NCBI RefSeq assembly: GCF_002709775.1
Contig: NZ_PAQR01000016.1
Coordinates: 44,170-108,169, forward strand
From: Thalassospira sp.
Lineage (GTDB): Bacteria; Pseudomonadota; Alphaproteobacteria; Rhodospirillales; Thalassospiraceae
DNA: 64,000 bases
Reading direction: 5' to 3'
The position numbers and the translations under genes were made by a program. The notes beneath the pieces are model-generated. The model saw only the letters and a list, made by a program, of their open reading frames with translations. It ran no database searches and had not been told where the DNA came from. Positions 1-9,101 of the stretch are shown here, piece after piece. Within the stretch, counting starts at the first letter, position 1, and each line of letters starts with the position of its first letter.

Positions 1-1
1 C

Positions 2-28
2 AAGGGGGCGTTTGCGTCCCCTTTTTTG
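2..28 (+). terminator. Rho-independent terminator of an upstream gene outside the window
   Basis: AAGGGGGCG-TTTG-CGTCCCCTTTTTT hairpin plus T-run. Confidence 0.65.
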
Positions 29-60
29 CACCTGCACGGTCGTGGCTAGGCGCTGCGATT

Positions 61-100
61 AAAAAAGGCCGCCCTTCATGTCGAAGGGCAGCCTTTTTTT
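61..100 (-). terminator. Terminator downstream of XRE regulator
   Basis: AAAAAAGGCcGCCCTTC-atgtc-GAAGGGCaGCCTTTTTTT, symmetric with A/T flanks. Confidence 0.75.
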
Positions 101-130
101 AATGGTGGCACTATGGTCCGTTAAGCGGAC

Positions 131-526
131 TTAGGCAGCCTGGTCGGCCAGGGCGCGGGCCATCTGGCTCAGTGCTTCCTGGTGTTTTTCGTGCTTGATG
201 CTTGCGAAGTTACGGGCAAGCTCAAGGCACATGCGCTGGCGCGCATTGAGTTCGGTTTCCTGATTGCCTTCAAGGCCTTCATAGAAATAGCTTACCGGAA
301 CGCCCAGCACCTGAGAGATCTCGTAAAGACGACCAGCAGAGATGCGGTTAATGCCGCGCTCGTATTTGTGAGCCTGCTGATAGGTAACGCCAATCAGGTC
401 TGCCATCTGCTGCTGGGAAAGGCCCAGCATGATGCGACGTTCACGGATACGCTGACCAACATAACGGTCAGTGTCTGTCGCGCGGTTTGCGCGTTTCGGT
501 TCTTCGTTTTGAGAGTTCTCAGTCAT
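131..526 (-). CDS. XRE-family HTH transcriptional regulator
   Basis: RIRERRIMLGLSQQQMADLIGVTYQQAHKYERGINRISAGRLYEISQVLGV is a canonical HTH_3; start taken at MTENSQ rather than the longer ORF start. Confidence 0.88.
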   Translation of the reverse strand: MTENSQNEEPKRANRATDTDRYVGQRIRERRIMLGLSQQQMADLIGVTYQQAHKYERGINRISAGRLYEISQVLGVPVSYFYEGLEGNQETELNARQRMCLELARNFASIKHEKHQEALSQMARALADQAA

Positions 527-692
527 TTTATAATCCGTTATCAACCGCCAGTTATTAATCCCCACTTCGGATGCTGTCGGGCTTGTTTGTTTTGCCCTCA
601 CGTCGACCTTTCAAAGCGCTTCTTTGGCGCCCAGAATTGCTGACGCGTATCTGAACTTTGGTCAGATAATCATTGCAGCTTTCCGCCAGAAG

Positions 693-1049
693 CTAGCTAT
701 ATAGGTCAATCGAGCTGTCTTTGTCTAGTGCAGAAGGCGAAAAAAAGACGTTCGTTTCTACGCTGTCTGGTTTGTGATGATGTGCATAGCAGGCATGCGC
801 TGCTTGAATGACCGGCGGTTGCAAAAGGTTTTCCTGAGGTAAGACCTGCCCCAAAAGCTGGGTCCAGAATGCTGCACTGCCCACAAGATCATGGGGTTGC
901 AGCCACGCGCCACCATTCTGCGCAATTTTCTCCACTGGCGAAATTCGCGCAAGTTGCTCGATCCCGATCCCGGCAGGACCATCGGTTCCACTGCTCGCAG
1001 TCTCGGTCCTGCGGGCCGGGAGCATGGAAATCGGTGTGATCGCGGTCAT
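693..1049 (-). CDS. Hypothetical protein
   Basis: 118-aa ORF filling an otherwise empty gap; no recognised domain. Confidence 0.35.
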   Translation of the reverse strand: MTAITPISMLPARRTETASSGTDGPAGIGIEQLARISPVEKIAQNGGAWLQPHDLVGSAAFWTQLLGQVLPQENLLQPPVIQAAHACYAHHHKPDSVETNVFFSPSALDKDSSIDLYS

Positions 1050-1256
1050 ATGTTTTTCGGTCTATTGGGTCATTGTTGCCTGTGTATTTCGGGACTCCGT
1101 GGTTTTGGGCATGGTTCATGGCATTCACCCGGCAAAAATTGCCGCCTTTCGGCGGTGCCGGGCGTTCGAAAAGAGTTAACGAAAAGTTTATGCAGGATTA
1201 ATGCCGAACGGGCAGGGCATCATTTGCCCGGATCCCCGCGTCTGTCATCGGCCACG

Positions 1257-1293
1257 AAAAAAGGCGAAGCGCATAAAGCAGCTTCGCCTTTTG
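1257..1293 (-). terminator. Terminator downstream of phaR
   Basis: AAAAAAGGCGAAGC-gcataaagca-GCTTCGCCTTTT. Confidence 0.7.
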
Positions 1294-1324
1294 TCAGTAC
1301 AGCCCGGGATATGGCCGGGATGTC

Positions 1325-1942
1325 TTATTTGTCGGACTTGCCACCGGCAAGATTGTTAAGCTGAGCCTGCATGGCTTCAAGCTGGCTTTTGAGCTCATCT
1401 AACGAGGCATCCGATTTTGCGCCTGCTGGTGCGGTCGGCTTTTTCGGACCGTCGCCGGTCGGCTCGCCATTTTCGTCCTGCATGAAGGGCGAGAACATTT
1501 TCATCGTCTGTTCAAACAGCGCGATGTTCTGTTTGTTCATTTCCTCGAACTGGCCGAACGGGAACATGCCCTGCATCGTGCCCTGCATATATTCGCGCAT
1601 CTGTTCCTGATTATGGCCAAAGGCGCGCATTGCCTGTTCAAGATAGCTCGGCACCAGCCCCTGAAGGCTGTCGCCATAGAAGCCGATCAATTGGCGAAGG
1701 AAGCTGATCGGCAGAAGGTTCTGCCCCTTGTTTTCTTCCTCGACGATAATCTGGGTAAGGACCGGACGGGTGATGTCTTCGCCCGATTTCGCGTCATAGA
1801 CAACAAAGTCGGTATTGTCTTTGACCATCTGCGAAAGGTGATCAAGCGTCACATAGGAACTGGTCGCCGTGTTATAGAGGCGGCGGTTCGCATATTTCTT
1901 GATAACGATGCGGTCCTGATCATCTGATTTCTTGGTGGTCAT
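1325..1942 (-). CDS. phaR: Polyhydroxyalkanoate synthesis repressor PhaR
   Basis: IVIKKYANRRLYNTATSSYVTLDHLSQMVKDNTDFVVYDAKSGEDITRPVLTQIIVEEE is the PHB/PHA accumulation regulator DNA-binding domain; start at MTTKK. Confidence 0.93.
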   Translation of the reverse strand: MTTKKSDDQDRIVIKKYANRRLYNTATSSYVTLDHLSQMVKDNTDFVVYDAKSGEDITRPVLTQIIVEEENKGQNLLPISFLRQLIGFYGDSLQGLVPSYLEQAMRAFGHNQEQMREYMQGTMQGMFPFGQFEEMNKQNIALFEQTMKMFSPFMQDENGEPTGDGPKKPTAPAGAKSDASLDELKSQLEAMQAQLNNLAGGKSDK

Positions 1943-2258
1943 GGCGTCTTTCCTGCTTCCCTGTTTCCCGGACGTATGTCTGGCGAACCTTCGGTGGTGT
2001 CTTTCCACCTGCTTTGCGCCCCGTAAATTTTTACGATGTTGCGCAGCATTTTCCATTTTGCATTCGCACAGAAGACCAAGAGAGTGCCGCGAATTTTCCA
2101 ATGTGTCCAGTATTCAACGCGAAGTGCAGTGCGAAAAACAACTTTGGATAAGGTTTGCTGCAACACGGCAAGGGAATTCGTTTTCCTGCGCGCGCCAACA
2201 TTCTATAGTGATCATCAAGATAAATGCTTTGCATCAGGGAACGATAAAGGTGTCGCCG

Positions 2259-3044
2259 ATGGCCCAAGGTAAGAACGGCGAAAAGAGCGGTGCGACGAAA
2301 GCACCCGACCCATCACAAACGTCTGAGGCCGCATCATCCGACCCGGATGACGAACGGCTCGACCAGCTTGCGCAGAAGTTTCTCGAACTCTGGCGTGAAC
2401 AGGTCGCGGCAACCGCAGACGGCGCGCATGCCGCCAGTGCCATCGGGCGTCTCTATGCGTCCCTTGGTGCTGATACCACCCGCATGGGCGAGGGGTTTGA
2501 AGCCTGGGGCAAGCTGATCGGTCAGATGGCAATGGGCCAACACCCGGCTGCCGGGATGTCAAACCCGATGGGCGATGCGATGGCAGCAGTCAACCCGCTG
2601 CAGGCGATGATGGATCAGATGGCAAAGGCCGCGCGCGAATTGCCAGCATCTCCCTTTGCCGGCATGCCGTTCGCGCCTGATATGTCGGCAATGGCGGGCA
2701 TGGCCGGGATGAAACCAAAGCCCGATACCTCAGAAACATCTGATAAAGACGGCGCGGAAACACCCGCCGCCAGTGAAGCCAACAAGACTTCCAAAACCAA
2801 ACGTGCTGCAAAAAATGCTGCAAAGGGGCAGGGGAAGAATGATCAGTCCGCCAAAACAAAAGCCGCTTCCGCCAAAACGCGAAAATCAGAAGCGGGCGGG
2901 GCCAAGGCCGCTTCCGATGCACATGGCAGTCGAGATGACGAGCTGGCTCAGCTCGCGCGCCGCATTACCGATCTTTCTGAAACAATTGCTGCCCTGGAAG
3001 CCGGAACTGAAGGATCAGGCGGAAAGTCTTCTGACGGAACTTGA
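2259..3044 (+). CDS. K/A-rich, probable PHA-granule associated protein of unknown family
   Basis: 261-aa ORF starting MAQGKNGEKSG; Met/Ala/Pro-rich middle, K/A-rich segment, C-terminal predicted coil (DDELAQLARRITDLSETIAALEAG); directly upstream of and overlapping phaC. Confidence 0.7.
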   Translation: MAQGKNGEKSGATKAPDPSQTSEAASSDPDDERLDQLAQKFLELWREQVAATADGAHAASAIGRLYASLGADTTRMGEGFEAWGKLIGQMAMGQHPAAGMSNPMGDAMAAVNPLQAMMDQMAKAARELPASPFAGMPFAPDMSAMAGMAGMKPKPDTSETSDKDGAETPAASEANKTSKTKRAAKNAAKGQGKNDQSAKTKAASAKTRKSEAGGAKAASDAHGSRDDELAQLARRITDLSETIAALEAGTEGSGGKSSDGT

Positions 3045-4128
3045 AGCCTATCATCCGGACGACGTCGCCCAGGCGCTGGACCGTGTCGCCTTTGATCGCC
3101 ATGCAGGCTTCCATGATGGCGTGCGTGCCTATCAACGCCATCCCTATCGCCGCCCGCGCGATCAGGACCGTGAAGACTTGCCGATCTTCTGGGAAGAAGG
3201 ATCAACCCGGGTTTATGACTATGGCCCGACCGCTGGCGACAAGGCCGCCGAGGATGGCGAGGTTGTCCTTCTGGTGCCCTCACTGGTCAATCGCGGCTAT
3301 ATCCTTGATCTTAATGAAAAGCGCAGCTTCGCACGCTATCTCGCGAAATCTGGCTATCGCCCGCTTCTGGTCGAGTGGGGCTATCCCGGCATGGACGAGG
3401 CCAATTTTGGCCTTGATGATTATGTTGCCGGTCGCTTGGTGACGATCCTTCAGGACGTGGCCGATATCAATGGCGGGCCGGTGCCGGTGGTCGGCTATTG
3501 CATGGGCGGGGGTCTGGCCCTTGCGGCAAGCCTTCTGGATCCCGCACAGGTGTCAAAGCTTGTGCTGCTGGCAACGCCCTGGGACTTCATGGCCGCCGGT
3601 CCGACCCAGTCGCGCATTGCTGCTGCCTTCGCGCCGTCCCTGCCACAGATGCTGGCGATCCATGACACACTGCCCGTGGACGTGTTGCAAAGCCTGTTTG
3701 CCAGCCTCGATCCCTTCATGATCGGCGAGAAATTTCGTCGTTTTCAGGCGATGGCCATGGATTCCGCCAAGGCCCATGATTTCGTGGCCCTTGAAGACTG
3801 GCTAAATGACGGTGTGCCTTTGCCGCGTCGGGTCGCGGTCGATTGTCTAATTGGCTGGTATGTCGAAAACCGTCCGGCCAAGGGGCAGTGGCAGATTGAT
3901 GGCATTGATATCAATCCGGCCGATTTGTCCTGCCCGGTTTTGACCGTGATCCCGGAAAATGATCGCATCGTCCCGCCAGAAAGCGCGCAGGCACTGTTTG
4001 ATGCCTGCCCGGAAGACATGCGTGAGGAACTCCATCCCTCTGCCGGGCATATCGGCATGATGGTCGGATCACGCGCGGAAAAATCCACCTGGAAACCGGT
4101 CGCTGACTGGCTGGCGAAAAAGGATTAA
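2935..4128 (+). CDS. phaC: Poly(3-hydroxyalkanoate) synthase-like alpha/beta hydrolase (short PhaC)
   Basis: Lipase-box-like VVGYCMGGG, PENDRIVPP and SAGHIGMMVG motifs typical of PhaC; start (MTSW..., with upstream ATGs at 2917 and 2923) is uncertain. Confidence 0.85.
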   Translation: MTSWLSSRAALPIFLKQLLPWKPELKDQAESLLTELEAYHPDDVAQALDRVAFDRHAGFHDGVRAYQRHPYRRPRDQDREDLPIFWEEGSTRVYDYGPTAGDKAAEDGEVVLLVPSLVNRGYILDLNEKRSFARYLAKSGYRPLLVEWGYPGMDEANFGLDDYVAGRLVTILQDVADINGGPVPVVGYCMGGGLALAASLLDPAQVSKLVLLATPWDFMAAGPTQSRIAAAFAPSLPQMLAIHDTLPVDVLQSLFASLDPFMIGEKFRRFQAMAMDSAKAHDFVALEDWLNDGVPLPRRVAVDCLIGWYVENRPAKGQWQIDGIDINPADLSCPVLTVIPENDRIVPPESAQALFDACPEDMREELHPSAGHIGMMVGSRAEKSTWKPVADWLAKKD

Positions 4129-4601
4129 CCGCGCGACTGTGCTTCTGGTTCAAACTGCTCGCTGATCGCGCCAAGGCGGTTGGGGATCAGGCCCAGCATC
4201 TTGTGGGTCAGTTCGTTATAAACCTGTTGTCCGTTGCCCAGCGGGTCGACAATGTTGCCTTCGGGATCAAGCATCATGACATCGGGCGGGGTCTCAAGCG
4301 ACCATTGCAGGATCTTCTCGGCAATGGCTTCGCCCTGCCAGGTTTCCATGACAAACACCAGATCGCAGCTTTCCAGAAGCTCGCGGGTTAATCCCTGACT
4401 GGCATGGCTGTCGGTGATGCCGATTTGCGCCAGCGCGACTTCGGCTTCCGGGGTAATCGCATCCCCATCGCGGGCATGAATGCCAGCTGACAGAACACGC
4501 ACCGGCAGGCCATGCAGGCGGACATAATGGCGCGCGACGGCTGCGGCAATCGGGGATCGGCATGTGTTGCCCGTACAGGCAAAAAGAACGGTAAACATCA
4601 A
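4125..4601 (-). CDS. Low-molecular-weight protein-tyrosine phosphatase family protein
   Basis: N-terminal LFACTGNTCRSPIA matches the CX5RS P-loop; convergent with phaC. Confidence 0.85.
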   Translation of the reverse strand: MMFTVLFACTGNTCRSPIAAAVARHYVRLHGLPVRVLSAGIHARDGDAITPEAEVALAQIGITDSHASQGLTRELLESCDLVFVMETWQGEAIAEKILQWSLETPPDVMMLDPEGNIVDPLGNGQQVYNELTHKMLGLIPNRLGAISEQFEPEAQSRG

Positions 4602-4610
4602 TCGGCCTTT

Positions 4611-5393
4611 CTAGTGACTGAACACTTTGGCCAGAAAGGCCTTGCTGCGCGGGGATTGCGGATCATCGAAAAAGGCATCGGGGGCGGCCGCCTCGACGAT
4701 CTCGCCGCGATCCATGAACACCACCCGATCAGCGACGCGCCGGGCAAAGCCCATCTCATGGGTCACACAGATCATGGTGATCTGCTCGGCTGCCAGATCG
4801 ACCATGACATCAAGCACCTCCTTGATCATTTCCGGATCAAGGGCGGATGTCGGTTCATCAAACAGCATGATCTTGGGCCCGATACAGAGCGTGCGGGCGA
4901 TGGCCGCACGCTGCTGCTGGCCGCCTGATAGCTGGTGGGGATATTTGTTGGCCTGGGCTGCGATATTGACCCGCTCGAGATATTCAAGGGCGGTCGCCTC
5001 GGCCTGCTTGCGGGCGATCTTGTGCACCCACATCGGTGCGAGAACGCAATTCTCCAGAATGCTGAGATGCGGATACAGATTGAATTGCTGAAACACCATG
5101 CCGGTCGATTTGCGGATTTTGGCCAGCCCCTTGCCATCTTCGCTGATCGGGGTTCCGGCGATTTCGATCTGGCCTGCCTGATGGCGTTCAAGCCCGTTCA
5201 TGCAACGGATCAGGGTCGATTTGCCCGATCCCGACGGGCCGCAAATCACCAGACGTTCTCCTTCCGGGATGGAAAGCGTGATGTCTTTAAGAACCTGAAA
5301 CTCGCCAAACCATTTGCTCATGTCGCGGATGGCGATCATGTCGGAAGGATTGGGCGTTTGGGTGTGTGCTATCGCATTCACGGTCGTTTTCAT
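4611..5393 (-). CDS. aapP: General L-amino acid ABC transporter ATP-binding protein
   Basis: Walker A GPSGSGKST, LSGGQQQR signature, DEPTSALDPE; adjacent to AapJ/M/Q-like genes. Confidence 0.92.
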   Translation of the reverse strand: MKTTVNAIAHTQTPNPSDMIAIRDMSKWFGEFQVLKDITLSIPEGERLVICGPSGSGKSTLIRCMNGLERHQAGQIEIAGTPISEDGKGLAKIRKSTGMVFQQFNLYPHLSILENCVLAPMWVHKIARKQAEATALEYLERVNIAAQANKYPHQLSGGQQQRAAIARTLCIGPKIMLFDEPTSALDPEMIKEVLDVMVDLAAEQITMICVTHEMGFARRVADRVVFMDRGEIVEAAAPDAFFDDPQSPRSKAFLAKVFSH

Positions 5394-5448
5394 CCCTGTT
5401 GGCGCATGCCCAAGGCAGGCGGGCTTTTGGTCTTTTCTTGGGAGTGAT

Positions 5449-5510
5449 GTGGAACCGACACGCACACAGCACACAGTTCGGGGAGGCAACTGTCGTCGTG
5501 CCGGTTCCAC
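5449..5510 (-). promoter_or_regulatory. Large nested stem-loop in the aapJ-aapP intercistronic gap
   Basis: Outer arms GTGGAACCGACACG (5449-5462) / CGTGCCGGTTCCAC (5497-5510), inner arms ACAGTT (5473-5478) / AACTGT (5488-5493). Confidence 0.75.
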
Positions 5511-5516
5511 AAGCGC

Positions 5517-6557
5517 TTAGCGGATCGGATCGGGGTACAGCAGACCGCCATCCTTGCTCAGCGCGTTGACCGTGCCGCTGCGATCCATACCAAAGGTGGT
5601 TTCCGTACCCAGATGGCGCTCATAGACCTCGGCATAGTTGCCGACCTGCTTGATCACCTGATAGCTCCAGTCCGCCGGAAGACCGATCTGCTGGGCCATT
5701 TCACCAGCTGCCGATTCAGCGGAAAGAAGGCGCACAATACCCTTCGGCTGGTTTTCAAGATCGGCCATGATGGCATCGACATTTTCCGAAGTAATGCCCA
5801 TCGCCTCGGCATTGAGCATCACCTGGAACGCCCAATAAATGGCAGTCTCAAGCGACGCATCCGGACGCGACAGGATCGTCAGCGGCTCATTGGAAATGAC
5901 TTCCGGAAGGATGGTGTAATCACCCGGATTTTCCGCAAGCAACCGGTCGGAACTCAGTGCCGTACGGTCGCTTGCCATCACGTCACACTTGCCCGAGAAA
6001 AAGGCCTGCAGGCGCGCAGACTTGTCCGCGATGTTTTCAACGCGGTATTCGATGCCGCGATCACCAAACCAGTCGGCAATGTTCAAAAGCGTGGTCGAGC
6101 CTTCCTCGGCGCAAACGGTCGCACCGTTAAGATCGGCCGCGCTGGCAACACCAAGCTTCTTCGGGATCATGAAGCCCTGACCATCATAGAAGGTCGTGGC
6201 AACAAAACGCATGCCCGGGTTGGCGTCACGTGTGCCGGTGCGGGTGATGCTGCGCGATGCGATATGCGCCCCTTCGGCGACGATGGTTTTCATGCTGTCG
6301 GAAAAACCGATGCCACGAATGTCGGCCTTGTTGGCATCGCCCAGAATGGCGGCAGCCGCCATGCGGCAGAAATCGGTATTAAAGCCCTGATAGACACCCT
6401 GGCTGTCGGGTACTGAGAAACCCGGCGAGTTGGTGTTGACCAGACAAACAAGACTGTCATCGGTTTTGATCTGATCCATGACCGGACCAGCCTGGACCTG
6501 GGTCGAAAGACCCGCGAGAACTGCAAACGCAGCCGGCAAGACGAAACGCACTTTCAT
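5517..6557 (-). CDS. aapJ: General L-amino acid ABC transporter substrate-binding protein
   Basis: Signal peptide, LVCLVNTNSPGFSVPDSQGVYQGFNTDFCRMAAAAILGD; AapJ/BztA-like SBP_bac_3. Confidence 0.92.
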   Translation of the reverse strand: MKVRFVLPAAFAVLAGLSTQVQAGPVMDQIKTDDSLVCLVNTNSPGFSVPDSQGVYQGFNTDFCRMAAAAILGDANKADIRGIGFSDSMKTIVAEGAHIASRSITRTGTRDANPGMRFVATTFYDGQGFMIPKKLGVASAADLNGATVCAEEGSTTLLNIADWFGDRGIEYRVENIADKSARLQAFFSGKCDVMASDRTALSSDRLLAENPGDYTILPEVISNEPLTILSRPDASLETAIYWAFQVMLNAEAMGITSENVDAIMADLENQPKGIVRLLSAESAAGEMAQQIGLPADWSYQVIKQVGNYAEVYERHLGTETTFGMDRSGTVNALSKDGGLLYPDPIR

Positions 6558-6581
6558 TGTTAGGCTCCCTGTTAAAATGCC

Positions 6582-7664
6582 CTATGAAGTTCTTCTCTCT
6601 AACCATCTGCTATAGGCAGACAGGCACCAGCAGGTCGCCAGGAACCAAGCCCCTACAAACAGATATGCTTCCAGGCCGTAGCGCTGCCAGACAGGGTCGC
6701 TGAATGACATTTTCGCAGTGGCCATGATGTCGTGAATGCCGATGATGACGACGAGTGAGGTGTCCTTGTATGCGCCAAGAACCGTGTTCAGGATGCCGGG
6801 CATGGCGACCTTGATCGCCTGCGGCAAAATGATCAGGCGCGTCTTCTGAAGCCAGTTAAGCCCCTGACTGTCGGCCGCCTCATACTGACCCATTGGCACG
6901 GTTTGCAGACCGCCGCGAATGGACTCGGCAAAATAGGCAGAATGGAAAATCACCAGCGCGATCATGGTGGTGATCAGCGGATTAAGCGTGATGTCATCAG
7001 GCATCATCAGGGGCAAAACAAACAGCCCCAGAAACAGCACCATGATCATCGGTACACCGCGCACCAGCTCGATCCACATGACGGCAATCGCGCGCACAGC
7101 GGGCAACTGATCCTGATGGCGTGCCAGCGCAAGCACGATGCCAAGCGGAAAGGCAAAGACCAGCCCGAAGATCGACAGCATCAACAAGACCGGAAGACCG
7201 TTCCAGCGTTCCGGCTGCACATAGTCAAGCCCCGGCACGCCGCCACGCATCAACACAGTGAACGCAATCGAAAGCCCCACCCAAAGCCAGATCAGACGCG
7301 CATCCTGCCAGCGCGGCACCATGGATGCGCCAACCCCACCGAGTAGCAAAAGGCTGGCAACAAGCGGCCGCCACTGCTCGTCCCACGGATAGGTACCAAA
7401 CAGGATCAGGCGATGTTTCTCAACCAGAAACGGCCAGCAGGCCCCGGCAGCCGCTGCACAGGCATCACGATCCCCCCAAGGGCCAACCGCGCCGATCAAC
7501 AGCCAGTCAATCGCGATCCAGCCAAACGTGGCAATGATCAATAGAAGGATGACCGAAAGAACGCTGTCGCGTGCCGAACCAAACAGGCGGTTGCGCAGCA
7601 AGGTTAACCGGCTGATTTTCGGCGGTGATTTTTGCGGGGTCAGGACGGTCTGTTCCATGCTCAC
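6582..7664 (-). CDS. aapM: General L-amino acid ABC transporter permease
   Basis: Multi-TM permease with EAADSQGLNWLQKTRLIILPQAIKVAMPG EAA loop. Confidence 0.9.
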   Translation of the reverse strand: MSMEQTVLTPQKSPPKISRLTLLRNRLFGSARDSVLSVILLLIIATFGWIAIDWLLIGAVGPWGDRDACAAAAGACWPFLVEKHRLILFGTYPWDEQWRPLVASLLLLGGVGASMVPRWQDARLIWLWVGLSIAFTVLMRGGVPGLDYVQPERWNGLPVLLMLSIFGLVFAFPLGIVLALARHQDQLPAVRAIAVMWIELVRGVPMIMVLFLGLFVLPLMMPDDITLNPLITTMIALVIFHSAYFAESIRGGLQTVPMGQYEAADSQGLNWLQKTRLIILPQAIKVAMPGILNTVLGAYKDTSLVVIIGIHDIMATAKMSFSDPVWQRYGLEAYLFVGAWFLATCWCLSAYSRWLERRTS

Positions 7665-8809
7665 GCCCTCACTGCCATGACGCGGGCGTTATAGACATTG
7701 ACCAGCCATGAAACGATCAGACAGATGCCGAGATAGACACACATCGAAACCGTCATCAGTTCGATCGGACGGAAGGTCTGATTGATTGATGTCGTCATCA
7801 CCGACACCAGATCGGAATAGCCGACCGCAAGCCCGATCGAGGTGTTCTTGGTAATGTTGAGATACTGGTTGCCCATCGATGGCACGGCCGCCCGGATCGC
7901 TTGTGGCAGGATCACCAACCGGGTCATTTGCCCAAAGCTCAGGCCCGATGCCTTTGCGGCTTCAAACTGCCCAACCGGCACCGACTGGATCGCACCGCGC
8001 ACCAGCTCGGCGACCTGTCCGCCGTGATAAATCGAAAGGGCCAGCACCAGCACACAGAACTGCACCGAAATCCGCCCGCCACCGGCAAAATCAAATCCCT
8101 TCAGTTCCGGCCATGACAATGTGTAGGGCGCCAGACCAAGCAGGGCTGGGGCAGCAATCAGCAGAAGTGCACCTGCCGTCACGGGCCAGAAGACGGGAAA
8201 ACGTTTGCCGGTCTTGTCCTGCGCGCGCGCTGCCACCCGGCCAAGCAGAACAAGCGCGACCGGCCAAAGCGCGACCATCAGAAACAGCCAGTAAAGCCCG
8301 GCACCCTGCGCAATGATCGGGAAGTAAACTGCGCGGTTTGAAATATGGATCACATCAAACAGCGACCAGCTTTCACGCACTACCGGCAGGGCCGTGACCA
8401 TCGCCAGATAAAGGGCAAGCAAGATCAGAAGTTTGGGCAGGTTGCGTGTGATCTCGATGTAAAAGGCCGCGACCCGCTCACCAAGGTAATGGCCGCTGGA
8501 TCGCAAAATCCCCATCAGCACCCCGATCACCGTCGCACCGATAATGCAGCAGATCGCAAGTGTTACCGTATTGATCACCCCGGCAAGGATCACGCTGGCA
8601 TAGCTGCTTTCCGATGACACGGAGAGCAGGCTTTCGCTGATATCAAATCCGGCCTGACCCGACAGGAAATCAAACGACAGTTTGATATTCGACTTCGCCA
8701 GGTTCGCCTCGATATTGCTGGCCAGAACATAGCCCAGCCAGACAAGGGTGCCGACGACGACGGCCTGCCAGAAAAACTGTGATCTCAGAACACGCATGCG
8801 TGTATCCAT
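7661..8809 (-). CDS. aapQ: General L-amino acid ABC transporter permease
   Basis: EAAKASGLSFGQMTRLVILPQAIRAAVPS EAA loop; 4-bp overlap with aapM; start taken at MDTRMRV. Confidence 0.9.
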   Translation of the reverse strand: MDTRMRVLRSQFFWQAVVVGTLVWLGYVLASNIEANLAKSNIKLSFDFLSGQAGFDISESLLSVSSESSYASVILAGVINTVTLAICCIIGATVIGVLMGILRSSGHYLGERVAAFYIEITRNLPKLLILLALYLAMVTALPVVRESWSLFDVIHISNRAVYFPIIAQGAGLYWLFLMVALWPVALVLLGRVAARAQDKTGKRFPVFWPVTAGALLLIAAPALLGLAPYTLSWPELKGFDFAGGGRISVQFCVLVLALSIYHGGQVAELVRGAIQSVPVGQFEAAKASGLSFGQMTRLVILPQAIRAAVPSMGNQYLNITKNTSIGLAVGYSDLVSVMTTSINQTFRPIELMTVSMCVYLGICLIVSWLVNVYNARVMAVRA

Positions 8810-8849
8810 TCCCTGATGCAATTGTTTTGTGCATTGCAACCAGTATGCT

Positions 8850-8865
8850 TGTATACAGCTATACA
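8850..8865. promoter_or_regulatory. Candidate GntR-type operator upstream of aapQ
   Basis: Perfect inverted repeat TGTATA-CAGC-TATACA in the divergent aapQ / GntR intergenic region. Confidence 0.55.
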
Positions 8866-9101
8866 GTAAATGACTTTTCTATGACATTCCGCAGGAGCAG
8901 GGATCTGTGGCGGGATGTTGTGGGACGGAAAATCGCAGTTACCGGCGGCTCTGGCGGGAAATAAAAACTCTTGTCATTGCCTTTATGGATGCATACATGT
9001 ACACCTCTTTCGGACATTCTGCGTCCGTGCGGGTGCCAAATTCCGGCACTTTTGGCCATCGACTCCGGTTCTTGCCGGTTTCAACAACAAGAACAGAACG
9101 T

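Noticed and set aside
5613-6416. 267-aa plus-strand ORF
   Set aside because: Antisense to aapJ with no domain similarity.
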